Shown piece by piece: positions 24,800-33,943 of a stretch of 64,000 nt of DNA. The notes under the pieces are model-generated. The model was not told the origin of the DNA. It did no database searches and saw only the letters and a list, made by a program, of their open reading frames with translations. This DNA is from Actinoplanes sichuanensis (GTDB taxonomy: Bacteria; Actinomycetota; Actinomycetes; Mycobacteriales; Micromonosporaceae), in NCBI RefSeq assembly GCF_033097365.1, contig NZ_AP028461.1:2108001-2172000 (forward strand). Direction: 5' to 3'. Made by a program: the position numbers and the translations under genes. Each line of letters starts with the position of its first letter. Within the stretch, counting starts at the first letter, position 1.

Positions 24800-25615
24800 G
24801 TGGATGACAGGACCGCCGCCGCCCGGGGCATCGACCCCACCCAGCCGCACCCGGCCCGGCGTTACAACTACTGGCTCGGCGGTAAGGACAACTTCGCCGC
24901 CGACCGGGCCTCCGGCGACGAGTTGCAGAGGCACTTTCCGAAGGTTCGGGACGGCGCCCTCGCCAACCGGGCCCTGCTGCAGCGGGCCACCCGGTTCCTC
25001 GCCGAGGAGGCGGGGATCCGGCAGTTCCTCGACATCGGCACCGGGCTGCCGACCGCCGACAACACCCACCAGGTCGCGCAGCGGCACGCACCGGAGAGCC
25101 GGATCGTCTACGTCGACAACGATCCGCTGGTCATGGTGCATGCGCGGGCTCTGCTCAACAGCAGTCCGGAGGGGCGGACGGCGTACATCGAAGCCGATCT
25201 GAACGACCCGGCGGCGATCCTGGCCAACCCGGTCCTGCACGACACTCTGGACCTGAAGCAGCCGGTCGGTCTGATGTTGATCGCCGTCCTGCACTTCATC
25301 CACGGCCATGGTGCCGCGCAGCCGATCGTCACCGAACTGCTCGACGCCCTGCCGCCGGGCAGCTACCTGGTCGCCACGCATGCCACGTCCGACTTCGGCA
25401 CGCCTGAACAGCAGGCCCTCTACCAGCAGTTGGTCGAAACCGGCCGCTCCGACGTGTGGACCCGCCCGCACGACGAGTTCGCCGCCCTGTTCGACACCCT
25501 GGACCTGGTCGACCCGGGAGTGGTCCCGGCCAGCGAGTGGCGCCCCGACCCCGGCGCGGTGATCCCGGACCGCTCCGACATCAACGTCTGGACGGCCGTC
25601 GGCCGAAAGCCCTGA
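24800..25615 (+). CDS. SAM-dependent methyltransferase, SAV2177/DUF574 family (second copy)
   Basis: 271 residues from GTG 24800. It has the same signature as the 8081 gene: HPARRYNYWLGGKDNFAADR, the SAM loop FLDIGTGLPTADNTHQV, and IVYVDNDPLVMVHARALL. The two copies differ widely between motifs, so they are old paralogues and not a recent duplication. The start is just outside the TnpB element. A TTAGAT sequence 7 nt before the GTG resembles a weak leaderless -10 and lies in the 34-bp gap, so expression may not depend on the element. Substrate unknown. Confidence 0.9.
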   Translation: MDDRTAAARGIDPTQPHPARRYNYWLGGKDNFAADRASGDELQRHFPKVRDGALANRALLQRATRFLAEEAGIRQFLDIGTGLPTADNTHQVAQRHAPESRIVYVDNDPLVMVHARALLNSSPEGRTAYIEADLNDPAAILANPVLHDTLDLKQPVGLMLIAVLHFIHGHGAAQPIVTELLDALPPGSYLVATHATSDFGTPEQQALYQQLVETGRSDVWTRPHDEFAALFDTLDLVDPGVVPASEWRPDPGAVIPDRSDINVWTAVGRKP

Positions 25616-25641
25616 CTCACGGCGCCCGGACGTTTCCGGAT

Positions 25642-27015
25642 CTAGCGGCTCAGGGCCTTCTCCCAGATCAAGCGGACCGCGGGTAGCACCTCGGAAACGG
25701 CCGGGATGCTCGGGCCCGGCTCTCGGGCGCCGACCGCCAGAGCGGGGGCCGAGCGCTCCAGGGAGCCCGCCATCCGGTCGATGTCGGTGATGATCGAGCC
25801 GGTCAGGACCAGGACTCCGGTGTCGTCGACTTCGGTGCGGACCTTGCGCAGGGTTCGGCGGCGTTCCTCGCGCAGGCCGTTGAGGAGTTCGTGCAGGTTG
25901 CCGGTGTCGTGGTCGGCGTCGGCGCGGCGGTCGGCGACCAGGGCCGCGTGTGCCGTGAACGCGTCGGCGGCGGTGGCCAGGACCTGGCCGATCTGCGCGG
26001 GGACGCCCGGGGCGCCGGGGGTGGCGGACGCGTCGAACATCGAGCGGGCCACCGAGTTGACCTGTTGCACGCCGTGTTCGAGGGCGCGCAGGGTCTGGTC
26101 GAGCGGGGTCACCCGGGTCACCGAGGTGGTCAGTGACCAGCGGGCCTGCCGGGTCAGTTCGTCGACGGCGGCGACCGCGTCGGCCAGGTCCTCGTCGAGT
26201 TCGCGGGAGCGGGCCAGCCATGCGGTGGCCTGCTCCCGGTCGTACCCCTCGCGGACGCCCTTGCCGAGCAGGCTCAGCAGGGCGGCGATCTCGGTCGACA
26301 GGTGTGCCAGTTTCCAGCGTGCGCGCTCCAGCGGGGTCATGCCGCTGACCAGCGGTGACACGATCACGCCGACGACGATGCCGAGGACCGTGGCGGCGAC
26401 CCGCTGCCAGACGAACGCCTCGGTGACGGCGGTGCCGCCGACCAGGATGCCCAGCGAGGTGAGCGGAACGGTGGCCGAGCCGTCGCCGAGTCGCAGCAGT
26501 CGGCCCAGGGCGAGACCGCAGCCGGCGATGACCGCGATGCCCCACTCGTCGATGCCGAACACGCTCCACACGACGACCGCGACGGCGATCCCGGCGAGGG
26601 TGCCGACCAGGCGTTGTGCGCCCTCCCGGACCGAGGCGTGCGAGCTGAGCTGCACCGACAGGGTCGCCGAGATCGCCGCGGTGACCGGGCCGACCAGGTT
26701 GAGCGTGTCCGCCGCGGTCCAGGCGATGCCGGCCGCGGCCGCGGTGACCAGCACCGACCGGGCGGTCTCCGCCTCGAAACGGTCGCCGCATCGACGGGCC
26801 AGCCGCCGCACCAGCCCGGGCAGGTGCGGAACCATCCGGGCGAGCAGCGCACGGCAGGTGAGCTCGACTGCCGGTTTGACCTTGCGCCGCAGCAGCGTCG
26901 CGACGACGGCGCACAGGGTCAGGCCGACAGCGACGACCGTGATCGGATCGGTGGACTGGAGGAGCGACTGAAACAACGAAACAGCTTTCTTTCCGCGTAC
27001 GGGTATCCGACGCAA
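25642..27015 (-). CDS. FUSC/aromatic-acid-exporter-type membrane protein
   Basis: 457 residues. Residues about 15-190 contain a series of hydrophobic helices in the FUSC arrangement: LVTAAAAGIAWTAADTLNLV, then TLAGIAVAVVVWSVFGIDEW, and GTAVTEAFVWQRVAATVLGI. They are followed by a long cytoplasmic helical domain rich in charged residues. Family members resemble AaeB and fusaric-acid exporters and are thought to release aromatic acids or protect against them. The start is uncertain: TTG 27015 gives the longest frame and TTG 26976 trims 13 residues. It lies 95 nt downstream of the chorismate mutase gene on the same strand, a plausible link to aromatic metabolism. Confidence 0.75.
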   Translation of the reverse strand: MRRIPVRGKKAVSLFQSLLQSTDPITVVAVGLTLCAVVATLLRRKVKPAVELTCRALLARMVPHLPGLVRRLARRCGDRFEAETARSVLVTAAAAGIAWTAADTLNLVGPVTAAISATLSVQLSSHASVREGAQRLVGTLAGIAVAVVVWSVFGIDEWGIAVIAGCGLALGRLLRLGDGSATVPLTSLGILVGGTAVTEAFVWQRVAATVLGIVVGVIVSPLVSGMTPLERARWKLAHLSTEIAALLSLLGKGVREGYDREQATAWLARSRELDEDLADAVAAVDELTRQARWSLTTSVTRVTPLDQTLRALEHGVQQVNSVARSMFDASATPGAPGVPAQIGQVLATAADAFTAHAALVADRRADADHDTGNLHELLNGLREERRRTLRKVRTEVDDTGVLVLTGSIITDIDRMAGSLERSAPALAVGAREPGPSIPAVSEVLPAVRLIWEKALSR

Positions 27016-27110
27016 AAACTATCGGCGGTTTCGTCGGCCAATCGCTCAAAAAGGGCAAATGTGATCACCGTCGCCCTCGTCGGAGTGGCCCGGCCCGGGC
27101 GCGCGTCGGG

Positions 27111-27389
27111 TCAGCCGCGCTGTCGGTGCTCGGTCAGCTCCAGGTCGATGAACGCGGTGATCATGGCCCGGTAGACGCTCTCCACCACCTCCGGCGAGGC
27201 GCTCCGCTCGGTGGCCAGGGCGCGCACCTTGGTGAGCACCTGTTCGACGCGCGCGGGTGCTCGTACCCCCTGCTCGTCCTTTTTGAAGGTGGCGGCCTGC
27301 CGGACCAGACCCTCGCGTGTCGCGAGGAGGGCGACGATCTGCTCGTCGACGCTGTCGATCGCCTGTCGCACGTCCGCAAGAGAAGCCAT
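27111..27389 (-). CDS. Chorismate mutase, AroQ type
   Basis: A 92-residue all-helical enzyme converting chorismate to prephenate for Phe/Tyr synthesis. The AroQ pattern is present: VRQAIDSVDEQIVALLATREGLVRQAATFKK gives the first helix with Arg and the Lys region, then VEQVLTKVRALA, and VVESVYRAMITAFIDLELTE gives the last helix with its Glu/Gln end. The start at ATG 27389 follows AGGA at about 7 nt; the frame further upstream is a shadow. It may share a transcript with the FUSC gene. The size is that of monofunctional, non-secreted members. Confidence 0.88.
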   Translation of the reverse strand: MASLADVRQAIDSVDEQIVALLATREGLVRQAATFKKDEQGVRAPARVEQVLTKVRALATERSASPEVVESVYRAMITAFIDLELTEHRQRG

Positions 27390-27444
27390 GCCGCCATCCT
27401 GCCGGACGGGTGTGGGGGAGCGGTTTCGCGGGCAGTGATCGGGG

Positions 27445-28137
27445 ATGCAGAGTAGATCGATGTGGTTCGCGGCAAGTGCCGGGCTTCTGTGCGTCTCGTT
27501 GACGGCGTGTACCTCCGCCGCCGACCCGGTGGTGACGACGAGTCCGGTCGCTGAGACGAGTGTTCCGGTCGAGTCGAGCACGACCGCGGCGGCGACCGGA
27601 ATCCCGGCCTCGGCTCTGCTGCAACCGGACGACGTCGGTGGGGTGCAGGCCGAGCCGCTGGAGCAGGGGCAGTTCTCGCACGTGCGGCCGCTGCGGCCGT
27701 GCGGTGAGGAGCGCTACCCGAGTGACGATTCCCGGACGGACGCGGTGGCGGTGCGGTACGCGGTGCCGGGTCAGGAGGAGGCCAGTACCCCGAGTGTGGT
27801 GGTGGAGTTCGTCGGGCGGCACCGGGGCGGGGGAGCGGCCGAGCAGTTCGAGGACGTCGGCGCGGCGCTGAAGAAGTGCCCCGGCGGGCTCGGCGAGGGG
27901 CAGCACCGGTGGGACGTGATCGAGTCCAGCGGCGATTCGATGCTGGTCCGGATCGGTCAGAAGTTCGCCTACGCCGACGAGGAGCCGGCGACCGTCAACC
28001 ACTATGCGGCGCTGTCCCGGGTCAATGACGCGATCGTGGTGGTCGCCGACCTCGGGTGGGAGAACTCGGACGGCTCCGAACAGCTGGTCCGGGAGTTGAT
28101 CCGCAAGGCCGAGCAGCGTGCTGCGGCCCTGACCTGA
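27445..28137 (+). CDS. Putative lipoprotein with PknH-sensor-like domain
   Basis: 230 residues. The signal peptide ends in a lipobox LTAC at about residues 19-22, so the mature protein should be lipid-anchored to the outer face of the membrane. A Thr/Ser/Val-rich linker (about 25-50) precedes a domain starting ALLQPDDVGGVQAEPL, with Cys in PLRPCGEERY and LKKCPGGL likely forming a disulphide. The pattern resembles extracellular sensor domains of PknH type, which I name only tentatively. ATG 27460 would shorten the signal and is less likely. It is divergent from the chorismate mutase gene. Confidence 0.75.
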   Translation: MQSRSMWFAASAGLLCVSLTACTSAADPVVTTSPVAETSVPVESSTTAAATGIPASALLQPDDVGGVQAEPLEQGQFSHVRPLRPCGEERYPSDDSRTDAVAVRYAVPGQEEASTPSVVVEFVGRHRGGGAAEQFEDVGAALKKCPGGLGEGQHRWDVIESSGDSMLVRIGQKFAYADEEPATVNHYAALSRVNDAIVVVADLGWENSDGSEQLVRELIRKAEQRAAALT

Positions 28138-28158
28138 CCGGTCTGCGATGATCGATGC

Positions 28159-29193
28159 GTGCAGAACTCGCGACCGGTTCTCCTGACGGCTGCCGCGTCC
28201 GGCTCGGTCGCGATCGTGGGTGCGCTGTTCGGGGCGGACCAGCTCGCGGCCCAGGCCGGGCTGCTGGCGCTCGGTGCTCTCGGTGTCCTCGTCGCCGCCC
28301 GGCACGAGGCGGCCCGCCGGGTGCGGTGGTCGTTGCTCGCCGGCATCGCGGTGCTGGCCGTCGCCGTCGCGATTCCGGACATACTGACCTCACCTGTCGT
28401 CGGTCCGCAGGTGCTCAAGCCGGCATCCGGCGACACGCATTCGTTCGTGCGGGACGCGGTCGCCGACGAGTGGCTGACGATCCTCGCGGTCCTGCTGGCC
28501 TCGGCCGCATTCCTGTGGGCGCTGACGGCGAGGCCGGTCGCGGGTCCGGAGCCGGCGGACGCGGCGCTGACGGTGAAGGCCGAGGCCGAGCCGGTGCGGA
28601 CCGAGCCTCGGCGCGGGCACCCGGCGGTTCTGGCCGCGGCGGTCGGTGCATTGCTGATCATCGTGGCGGTCGCCGACCTCGGACTGGTCGTCGCGGGCCA
28701 GAAACGGCAGGGCGAGGTCGGCGACCTGCTCACCGCCGTCGGAATCCCGCTGGTGGTGGCGCTGTTCGCGATCGGGACCGCGGTGCTCGGCGCCTACCGT
28801 GTGACGCGGGCGGCGGCCGTGATCGACGGGACCGGAGTCGCCGGCGGAACGCATGACGTCGACGAGGTGGGGCCCGCTGAGGAGGCCGAGGCCGGTGGTG
28901 CGAGGAACGTCGCCGCAACGGCGGTGGCCATCGGCGGGTTGCTGCTCGCGATCGCCGCACTGGCCGTGTTCTACCTGGGTGTGCTGTCCGCGCCACTGCG
29001 CTACGGCGATGCCGGCAACCTGATCTTCGATACGGCGACGGTCCGTACCGGATGGGGTGATCTTGATCTGATCGCCGCGTTGCGGCTGGCCGGCATGCTG
29101 GCCGGAGCCGGCGGCATCGTGTACGGCGCCGCCCGCACCTCTCCAGAGGCGCGGGCGGCCGAAACGGTCAGTCCGGACGGGCCGTCAGCGTAG
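28159..29193 (+). CDS. Polytopic membrane protein of unknown function
   Basis: 344 residues with about eight hydrophobic helices, paired in the N-terminal part (about 7-28, 32-48, 56-74, 104-124) and again after residue 155 (155-180, 188-212, 250-276, 300-322). Two charged cytoplasmic or external loops, about 130-150 and 225-248, are Glu/Arg- and Glu/Ala-rich. I recognise no transporter or enzyme motif. It begins 21 nt after the lipoprotein gene, so a lipoprotein-membrane protein pair is likely. Its 3' end overlaps the convergent glucanotransferase by 26 nt. Confidence 0.75.
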   Translation: MQNSRPVLLTAAASGSVAIVGALFGADQLAAQAGLLALGALGVLVAARHEAARRVRWSLLAGIAVLAVAVAIPDILTSPVVGPQVLKPASGDTHSFVRDAVADEWLTILAVLLASAAFLWALTARPVAGPEPADAALTVKAEAEPVRTEPRRGHPAVLAAAVGALLIIVAVADLGLVVAGQKRQGEVGDLLTAVGIPLVVALFAIGTAVLGAYRVTRAAAVIDGTGVAGGTHDVDEVGPAEEAEAGGARNVAATAVAIGGLLLAIAALAVFYLGVLSAPLRYGDAGNLIFDTATVRTGWGDLDLIAALRLAGMLAGAGGIVYGAARTSPEARAAETVSPDGPSA

Positions 29194-31015
29194 CGAGCAC
29201 CTCGCGGGCGAGCGGCGTCGCCAGCAGTTCCTCGACGGGCGCGGGCAGGGCGATCCGCCAGTTCGGGTATTCGTCGACGGTGCCGGGCATGTTGGGTCGT
29301 TCGCTGACCCCGGCCGCGTCGTCGAGGGTGGCGACGACGACCCGGGACGGGCTGGCCGCGAGTTCGGAGTATTCGGCGAGGATCGCGGCGCGCACCTGCT
29401 CCGGCCCGAACGGCCCGGCCGGGTCGATCCCGGCCTGTTCGCACAGGTCACGGCGGGTGCCGGCGATGAACGCCGGGTCGTAGGCCTTGCCGATCCGGTC
29501 CATGTCGGTCTCGTCCGAGCCGGTCAGGATGCCGGCGATGGTGGCCTGGTCGTGGGTGCTCGCGGCGCCCATCGAGTTCTGCGGGTTGAACCGGGACAGC
29601 CGGCCCATCTCGGTGCGGTAGCCGAGCATCCCGATCGCCGCCATGGTCTCGCGGACCTCGGCGGCGACCGTGCCGATGTCCTCGCCGACGATCCACGCAC
29701 CGGCCCGACAGGCTTCGATCCGGAGCACGGCGAGCAGCGCGTCGACCGGATACCGGACGTAGGCGCCCTCGTCCACGCCGCCGTCCACCGGCACCCAGAA
29801 CAGCTGCCACAACTGCATCACGTGGTCGATGCGCAGCGCCCCGGCGTGCCGCAGCCCGGCCCGGATCAGCGCGGTGAACGGCGCGAACTCGGCCGCGGCG
29901 AGGCGGGACGGGTCGAACGGGGGCAGCGACCAGCGCTGGCCCTCCCGGTTCCACGGGTCGGCCGGGCAGCCCACCTCGAAGTCGAAGGCGAGCAGGTCCT
30001 GGTGCTGCCAGGCGTCGGCCGACCCGAAGTCGAACCCGACGGCCACGTCCACGCAGACGGTGACGCCACTGCGGCAGGCGACCGCGAACTGTCGGTCGGC
30101 CACCCACTGGCACCACATGTGGAAGCGGATCCGGTCGGCGTGCGCGGCGGTGAACACGGTGACCGCCTGGCTGTTCGGGTGCCGGTAGCGGTCCGGCCAT
30201 TTGCGCCAGTCGCCGCCGTAGAGTTCGGCCAGCACCGACCAGGTGGCGAAGGCGACCAGGTCGGCGCCACGCTCGTCGGCCCACGCCTGGAACTCGGCCG
30301 GCTCGTCGCGGCGGGTGATCGTCCAGACCCGCTCCAGGGCGGCCGTCTTGATCTTCCAGACGGCGTCCCGGTCGATGTGCCGCTGCGCGTTCAGGGCCCG
30401 GCCGGCGATGGCCAGGTCGGACAGATCGATCCGTTCCGCGCCGGGGGCGTCGCCGGGCGCGATGTGCATGACGTTGAGCCACTGCCGGCTGGCCGGGCTG
30501 TAGGGCGAGTTCATCGCCGGGGCGACCGGGGCCATCGCGTGTACCGGGCTGACCATCAGCACACCCGACTTGCGGGCGGCCGCCGACCGGGCGATCAGGG
30601 CGAGGTCACGGAAGTCGCCGATGCCCCACGAGTCACGGCTGCGCGCGGCGTAGAGCTGCACGGCGAGACCACCGGTGCGGGGCGGCTGCGGCAGTTGTTC
30701 GGGCGCGGCCAGGACCAGGTGGGTGGACCCGTCGTCGCTGGTCAGGCGGTGGTAGCCGGGCCGGTCGACGAATCCGTCGGCGCGGATCACGTCGCCGTCC
30801 TCGAGTTCGACCTTGCCGTACAACCGGGGGTGCCATCGACCCGGCGTCGCGATGACGACGTCGGCGCCGGCGGTGTCACGCCGGAAACGCTCGGCGAGGA
30901 TCTCCCCGGTCCGGTCCGCGACTCCGCGGACGATGCCGAAGGCATCGGTCCAGCGCGGGACGACCCCCAGCGCGGCGTATTCGCTGTCGGTGCAGGCGTG
31001 CGGCGTCACGGTCAT
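29168..31015 (-). CDS. malQ: 4-alpha-glucanotransferase (amylomaltase)
   Basis: A 615-residue GH77 enzyme that transfers maltosyl and longer units between alpha-1,4-glucans in maltodextrin and glycogen metabolism. The GH77 motifs are present: SWGIGDFRDLALIA and MNSPYSPASRQWLNVMHI near the N-terminal half; LRIDHVMQLWQLFWVP with the nucleophile Asp; GAWIVGEDIGTV with the acid/base Glu; and STHDQATIAG with the third Asp. The N-terminal extension is shorter than in the roughly 700-residue actinobacterial forms. No other maltodextrin genes are adjacent. Confidence 0.92.
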   Translation of the reverse strand: MTVTPHACTDSEYAALGVVPRWTDAFGIVRGVADRTGEILAERFRRDTAGADVVIATPGRWHPRLYGKVELEDGDVIRADGFVDRPGYHRLTSDDGSTHLVLAAPEQLPQPPRTGGLAVQLYAARSRDSWGIGDFRDLALIARSAAARKSGVLMVSPVHAMAPVAPAMNSPYSPASRQWLNVMHIAPGDAPGAERIDLSDLAIAGRALNAQRHIDRDAVWKIKTAALERVWTITRRDEPAEFQAWADERGADLVAFATWSVLAELYGGDWRKWPDRYRHPNSQAVTVFTAAHADRIRFHMWCQWVADRQFAVACRSGVTVCVDVAVGFDFGSADAWQHQDLLAFDFEVGCPADPWNREGQRWSLPPFDPSRLAAAEFAPFTALIRAGLRHAGALRIDHVMQLWQLFWVPVDGGVDEGAYVRYPVDALLAVLRIEACRAGAWIVGEDIGTVAAEVRETMAAIGMLGYRTEMGRLSRFNPQNSMGAASTHDQATIAGILTGSDETDMDRIGKAYDPAFIAGTRRDLCEQAGIDPAGPFGPEQVRAAILAEYSELAASPSRVVVATLDDAAGVSERPNMPGTVDEYPNWRIALPAPVEELLATPLAREVLATLTARPD

Positions 31016-31121
31016 AGGAGAACGGTCCCGGCTGGGCGGTGCGGGACGTTTCCGGCGGCGTTGCGGCCGCGTTGCAGATCATTCGGTACGGCCGTCGCGC
31101 TCGGAATCGAGCCGGACGCGG

Positions 31122-32738
31122 TCAGCCCGCGCTGACCCTGTCCCGGCCCGCGTGCTTGGCGGCGTAGAGACTGTGGTCGGCCCGGCCGAGCAGCAGATCC
31201 GGGGTGACCGGCCCGTCGGTGTGGGTGGCCACGCCGATGCTCACGGTCACCGGTAGCGTGCCGGCCAGACCGCTCCAGTCGTTCGCCCGTACCATCGCGG
31301 CCAGGGTTTCGCACCTGTGCTGCGCGGCGGTCGCGCCGACCCCCGGCAGCAGCAGCAGGAACTCCTCTCCACCGAGCCGGGCGGCGATCTCCGAACCGGT
31401 GACGAACCCGCGGAGCAGCGCGCCCAACTCCCGCAGCACGGCGTCCCCGGCGGCGTGGGTGAGCTGGTCGTTGATCCGTTTGAAGTGGTCGGCGTCGACC
31501 ACCGCCACGGACAGCGGCTCACCGCTGCGACGGGCGGCGGCGACCGCGGCGGCCAGGCGCTCGTCGGCGTACCGCCGGTTGTAGAGGCCGGTCAGCGCGT
31601 CCTGGTAGGCCAGCGCCTCGAACCGCTCGGAGGTCCGGCGCGCCTCCTCGGCTTCGAAGACCGCCTGCATGGCGTAGGCGCGGGCCTCGCGTTCGGCGGA
31701 GTGCAGCGCCTCGGACCGGGCGTGGTAGAGCCGGTACTCCTCGTACGCCTGCTGGAACCGCCCGGCGCCGGCGTGCCACTCGGCCCGGGCCCGGTGCACG
31801 CGAGCCGCGATCCCGGCCAGTCCCCGCTGGTCACAGACCTCGCCGGCCCAGTCGAGGGTCTGCCCGGCCAGTTCGGCGCGCCCGGTGGCCCGGTAGATCT
31901 CGACCAGCGTGAGCAGGCATTCGGGCAGGCTGTCGCCCTCACTGAGCAGCGGCCCCGTCGGGTCGTCGAGGACCGGCTGCAGGGTGGCCTCGGCGTCGGC
32001 GTAGTGCTCCTGCATGATCGAGATCCGGGCCAGCGTGTCCAGGTAGAGGCCGTCCAGCCGGATGCCGTGGTCGGCGGCGATGGTGCGCATCTGCCGGGCC
32101 AGGTCGTTGGCGGTGTCGAAGTCCTCGTTCTCGTACGCGGTGAACGCCATGTTGTTGATGACGGTGAGCGCCTGGTCGGGGTCGTCGTTCTTCTCGGCGA
32201 TCAGCAGTGCCTCACCGAACCGGCGTTCCGCCTCCTGGTACTGGCCGTTCAGGTCGAGCAGCAGGGCGAGCGTGATCAGTTGGCTGCAGCGGAGGCGTTC
32301 GGGCAGATGCTCGGCGTGCTGCAGACCGGTGACGGCGTGGGCGAGAGCCTGCGCGCTGTCGCCGAGCCGGCGGTAGAAGATCGCCTGCAACCGGTGCCCG
32401 CGGGCCAGCAGGACGTCGTCGTCGTGCTGCTCGGCCCAGAGGGTGACGGCTTTGGCGACCCGGCCCTGTTCGGCGATGTCACCGCGGCGGCCGGCCACGT
32501 CGGCGAGGATCAGCTGCGCCCGCTGGACCAGGTCCTCGTACCCGTGGTTGCGGGCCTGCAGTTCGACGACCGCGGCCGGGGCCGACACCCCTTCGAAGTT
32601 CTTCGGGGTGAGCAACTCCAACTCCTGCAGACGCGTGATCAGCTGGTCACGTATCGAGGGGCGGTTCGGTGAATCGTCGATCACCACTGCCGTTTCGGCC
32701 TCCAGCCCCTGCATCTGAGATGTCTCCCGGCCGGTCAC
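31122..32738 (-). CDS. Diguanylate cyclase with TPR-like sensory domain
   Basis: 538 residues. About residues 70-340 are tandem helical repeats of TPR type (for example DLNGQYQEAERRFGEALLIAEK and FTAYENEDFDTANDLARQMR). A connecting helix (about 345-385) leads to the GGDEF domain. Its active site is GGEEF in IAARLGGEEFLLLLP, and the substrate-binding part LTGLYNRRYADERLAAAV is intact, so it should make cyclic di-GMP from two GTP. There is no inhibitory RxxD immediately before GGEEF. The protein is cytosolic and the TPR part probably senses a partner protein. With the EAL protein at position 1, it indicates c-di-GMP control in this organism. Confidence 0.92.
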   Translation of the reverse strand: MTGRETSQMQGLEAETAVVIDDSPNRPSIRDQLITRLQELELLTPKNFEGVSAPAAVVELQARNHGYEDLVQRAQLILADVAGRRGDIAEQGRVAKAVTLWAEQHDDDVLLARGHRLQAIFYRRLGDSAQALAHAVTGLQHAEHLPERLRCSQLITLALLLDLNGQYQEAERRFGEALLIAEKNDDPDQALTVINNMAFTAYENEDFDTANDLARQMRTIAADHGIRLDGLYLDTLARISIMQEHYADAEATLQPVLDDPTGPLLSEGDSLPECLLTLVEIYRATGRAELAGQTLDWAGEVCDQRGLAGIAARVHRARAEWHAGAGRFQQAYEEYRLYHARSEALHSAEREARAYAMQAVFEAEEARRTSERFEALAYQDALTGLYNRRYADERLAAAVAAARRSGEPLSVAVVDADHFKRINDQLTHAAGDAVLRELGALLRGFVTGSEIAARLGGEEFLLLLPGVGATAAQHRCETLAAMVRANDWSGLAGTLPVTVSIGVATHTDGPVTPDLLLGRADHSLYAAKHAGRDRVSAG

Positions 32739-32944
32739 GGGTCCATTATCGAATGCCCGAACCGAAACGGTGACGGCGTATCAGCCGATCATTCCTACCC
32801 GAGTGGGTTGATCGGCCCTGACCTGGTGATTCTTTACGCCCTGGCGGTATCTGACAAACGCGGAATCGTTCCTTTGGGCGGAAGCCGGGATCCGCTCGGC
32901 GGCCACGTGAATCTTTTTCTCGAATCTGTGGAAAGGCTGCACCC

Positions 32945-33943
32945 GTGACCAGTGCCGCAAACATCGAACGTCTTGAACGCGAGGGCCGGCACCTCGAGCC
33001 CGCGCGTACCGGCGACCCGGATCTCGGACCGTTCCGGCTGTTGCCGGGCACCTGGGCGAACAAGCCGGGCCTGCCCGGACGTGGCTGGAACATGATCGCC
33101 TTGCCGTTCGCGCCACCCGACGGTGCCGGCGGGCCGCCGTTCCGGCTGCTCGTCAACCAGTACAACGAGGAACTCAAGTTCCAGCTCGTCGACAAGGCGG
33201 TGCCCAACCGCGGCATCGAGATCGGCGCGATCAAGGGCGACCAGACGCTGGTGGCCATCGACTACGAGCAGGCCATCGCCCAGATCGTCGCCGACGACTT
33301 CCCGCAGAGCGGGCTGGCCGGCCGCCCCGACCTGCCGATCCACCACGAGCCGGGGCTGCTGCTGAACCTGCTGGACGGGGTCGAGCAGGGTGGCCCGCGG
33401 ATCGCCCGGCTGGCCACCATCCCGCACGGGGACGCGGTGCTCGCGCTCGGCGACTTCCAGGTCAACCCGGGTGCGCCGGTGATCCCGACGGTGAACTCGC
33501 TGCCGATCGGGGTCAGTCAGGACCTGAACAGCCCGTACCTGGCGGCCTACAAGCACTTCCACGACAACCCGTTCCAGAACCTGTTCGACCCGACCGACCC
33601 GACCGCGCTGCTCAAGGCGGCCAATCAGGGGGTGAACATCACACAGACCACGGTTCTGGAGTTCGACTCGACCGTCGAGCGGGCCGGGATCAGCAACATC
33701 CCGTTCATCGTGAAGCAGGCCAACGCCTCCGAGATGAAGGCGACGTTCTTCCTGCAGGAGATCGAGGAGCCGGACGGGAGCACCCGGCTGCGGCTGCAGT
33801 ACGTCCAGGTGGTCCAGCTGGACTTCTTCCCGCGCCGGGACGGTGGCCCGGGCCGGATCAAGTGGCCGCACGTCAGCATCAACACCATGGAGAAGGTGTC
33901 GGACGACGTGGACACCGGCTCGTACGCCAAGATGCCCCGCTAA
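32945..33943 (+). CDS. Conserved protein of unknown function with LPGTW motif
   Basis: 332 residues from GTG 32945, with GAAAGG upstream. Near the N-terminus, FRLLPGTWANKPGLPGRGWNM and IALPF suggest a beta-barrel (lipocalin or nitrobindin-like) edge, since a similar GxLxFLxGTW pattern opens such domains. That resemblance is weak evidence. The remainder alternates strands and loops (LVAIDYEQAIAQIVAD, ARLATIPHGDAVLALGDF, NITQTTVLEFDSTVERAG) and ends INTMEKVSDDV. No signal peptide or membrane helix. It stands alone and is followed by a strong hairpin. Function unknown; heme or small-ligand binding would be a guess. Confidence 0.75.
   Translation: MTSAANIERLEREGRHLEPARTGDPDLGPFRLLPGTWANKPGLPGRGWNMIALPFAPPDGAGGPPFRLLVNQYNEELKFQLVDKAVPNRGIEIGAIKGDQTLVAIDYEQAIAQIVADDFPQSGLAGRPDLPIHHEPGLLLNLLDGVEQGGPRIARLATIPHGDAVLALGDFQVNPGAPVIPTVNSLPIGVSQDLNSPYLAAYKHFHDNPFQNLFDPTDPTALLKAANQGVNITQTTVLEFDSTVERAGISNIPFIVKQANASEMKATFFLQEIEEPDGSTRLRLQYVQVVQLDFFPRRDGGPGRIKWPHVSINTMEKVSDDVDTGSYAKMPR

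Noticed and set aside
24720..27058. A single 1200-codon frame spanning the FUSC, methyltransferase and TnpB regions
   Set aside because: It is a chain of shadows except for the last part, which is the TnpB relic. Start and composition do not support one protein.
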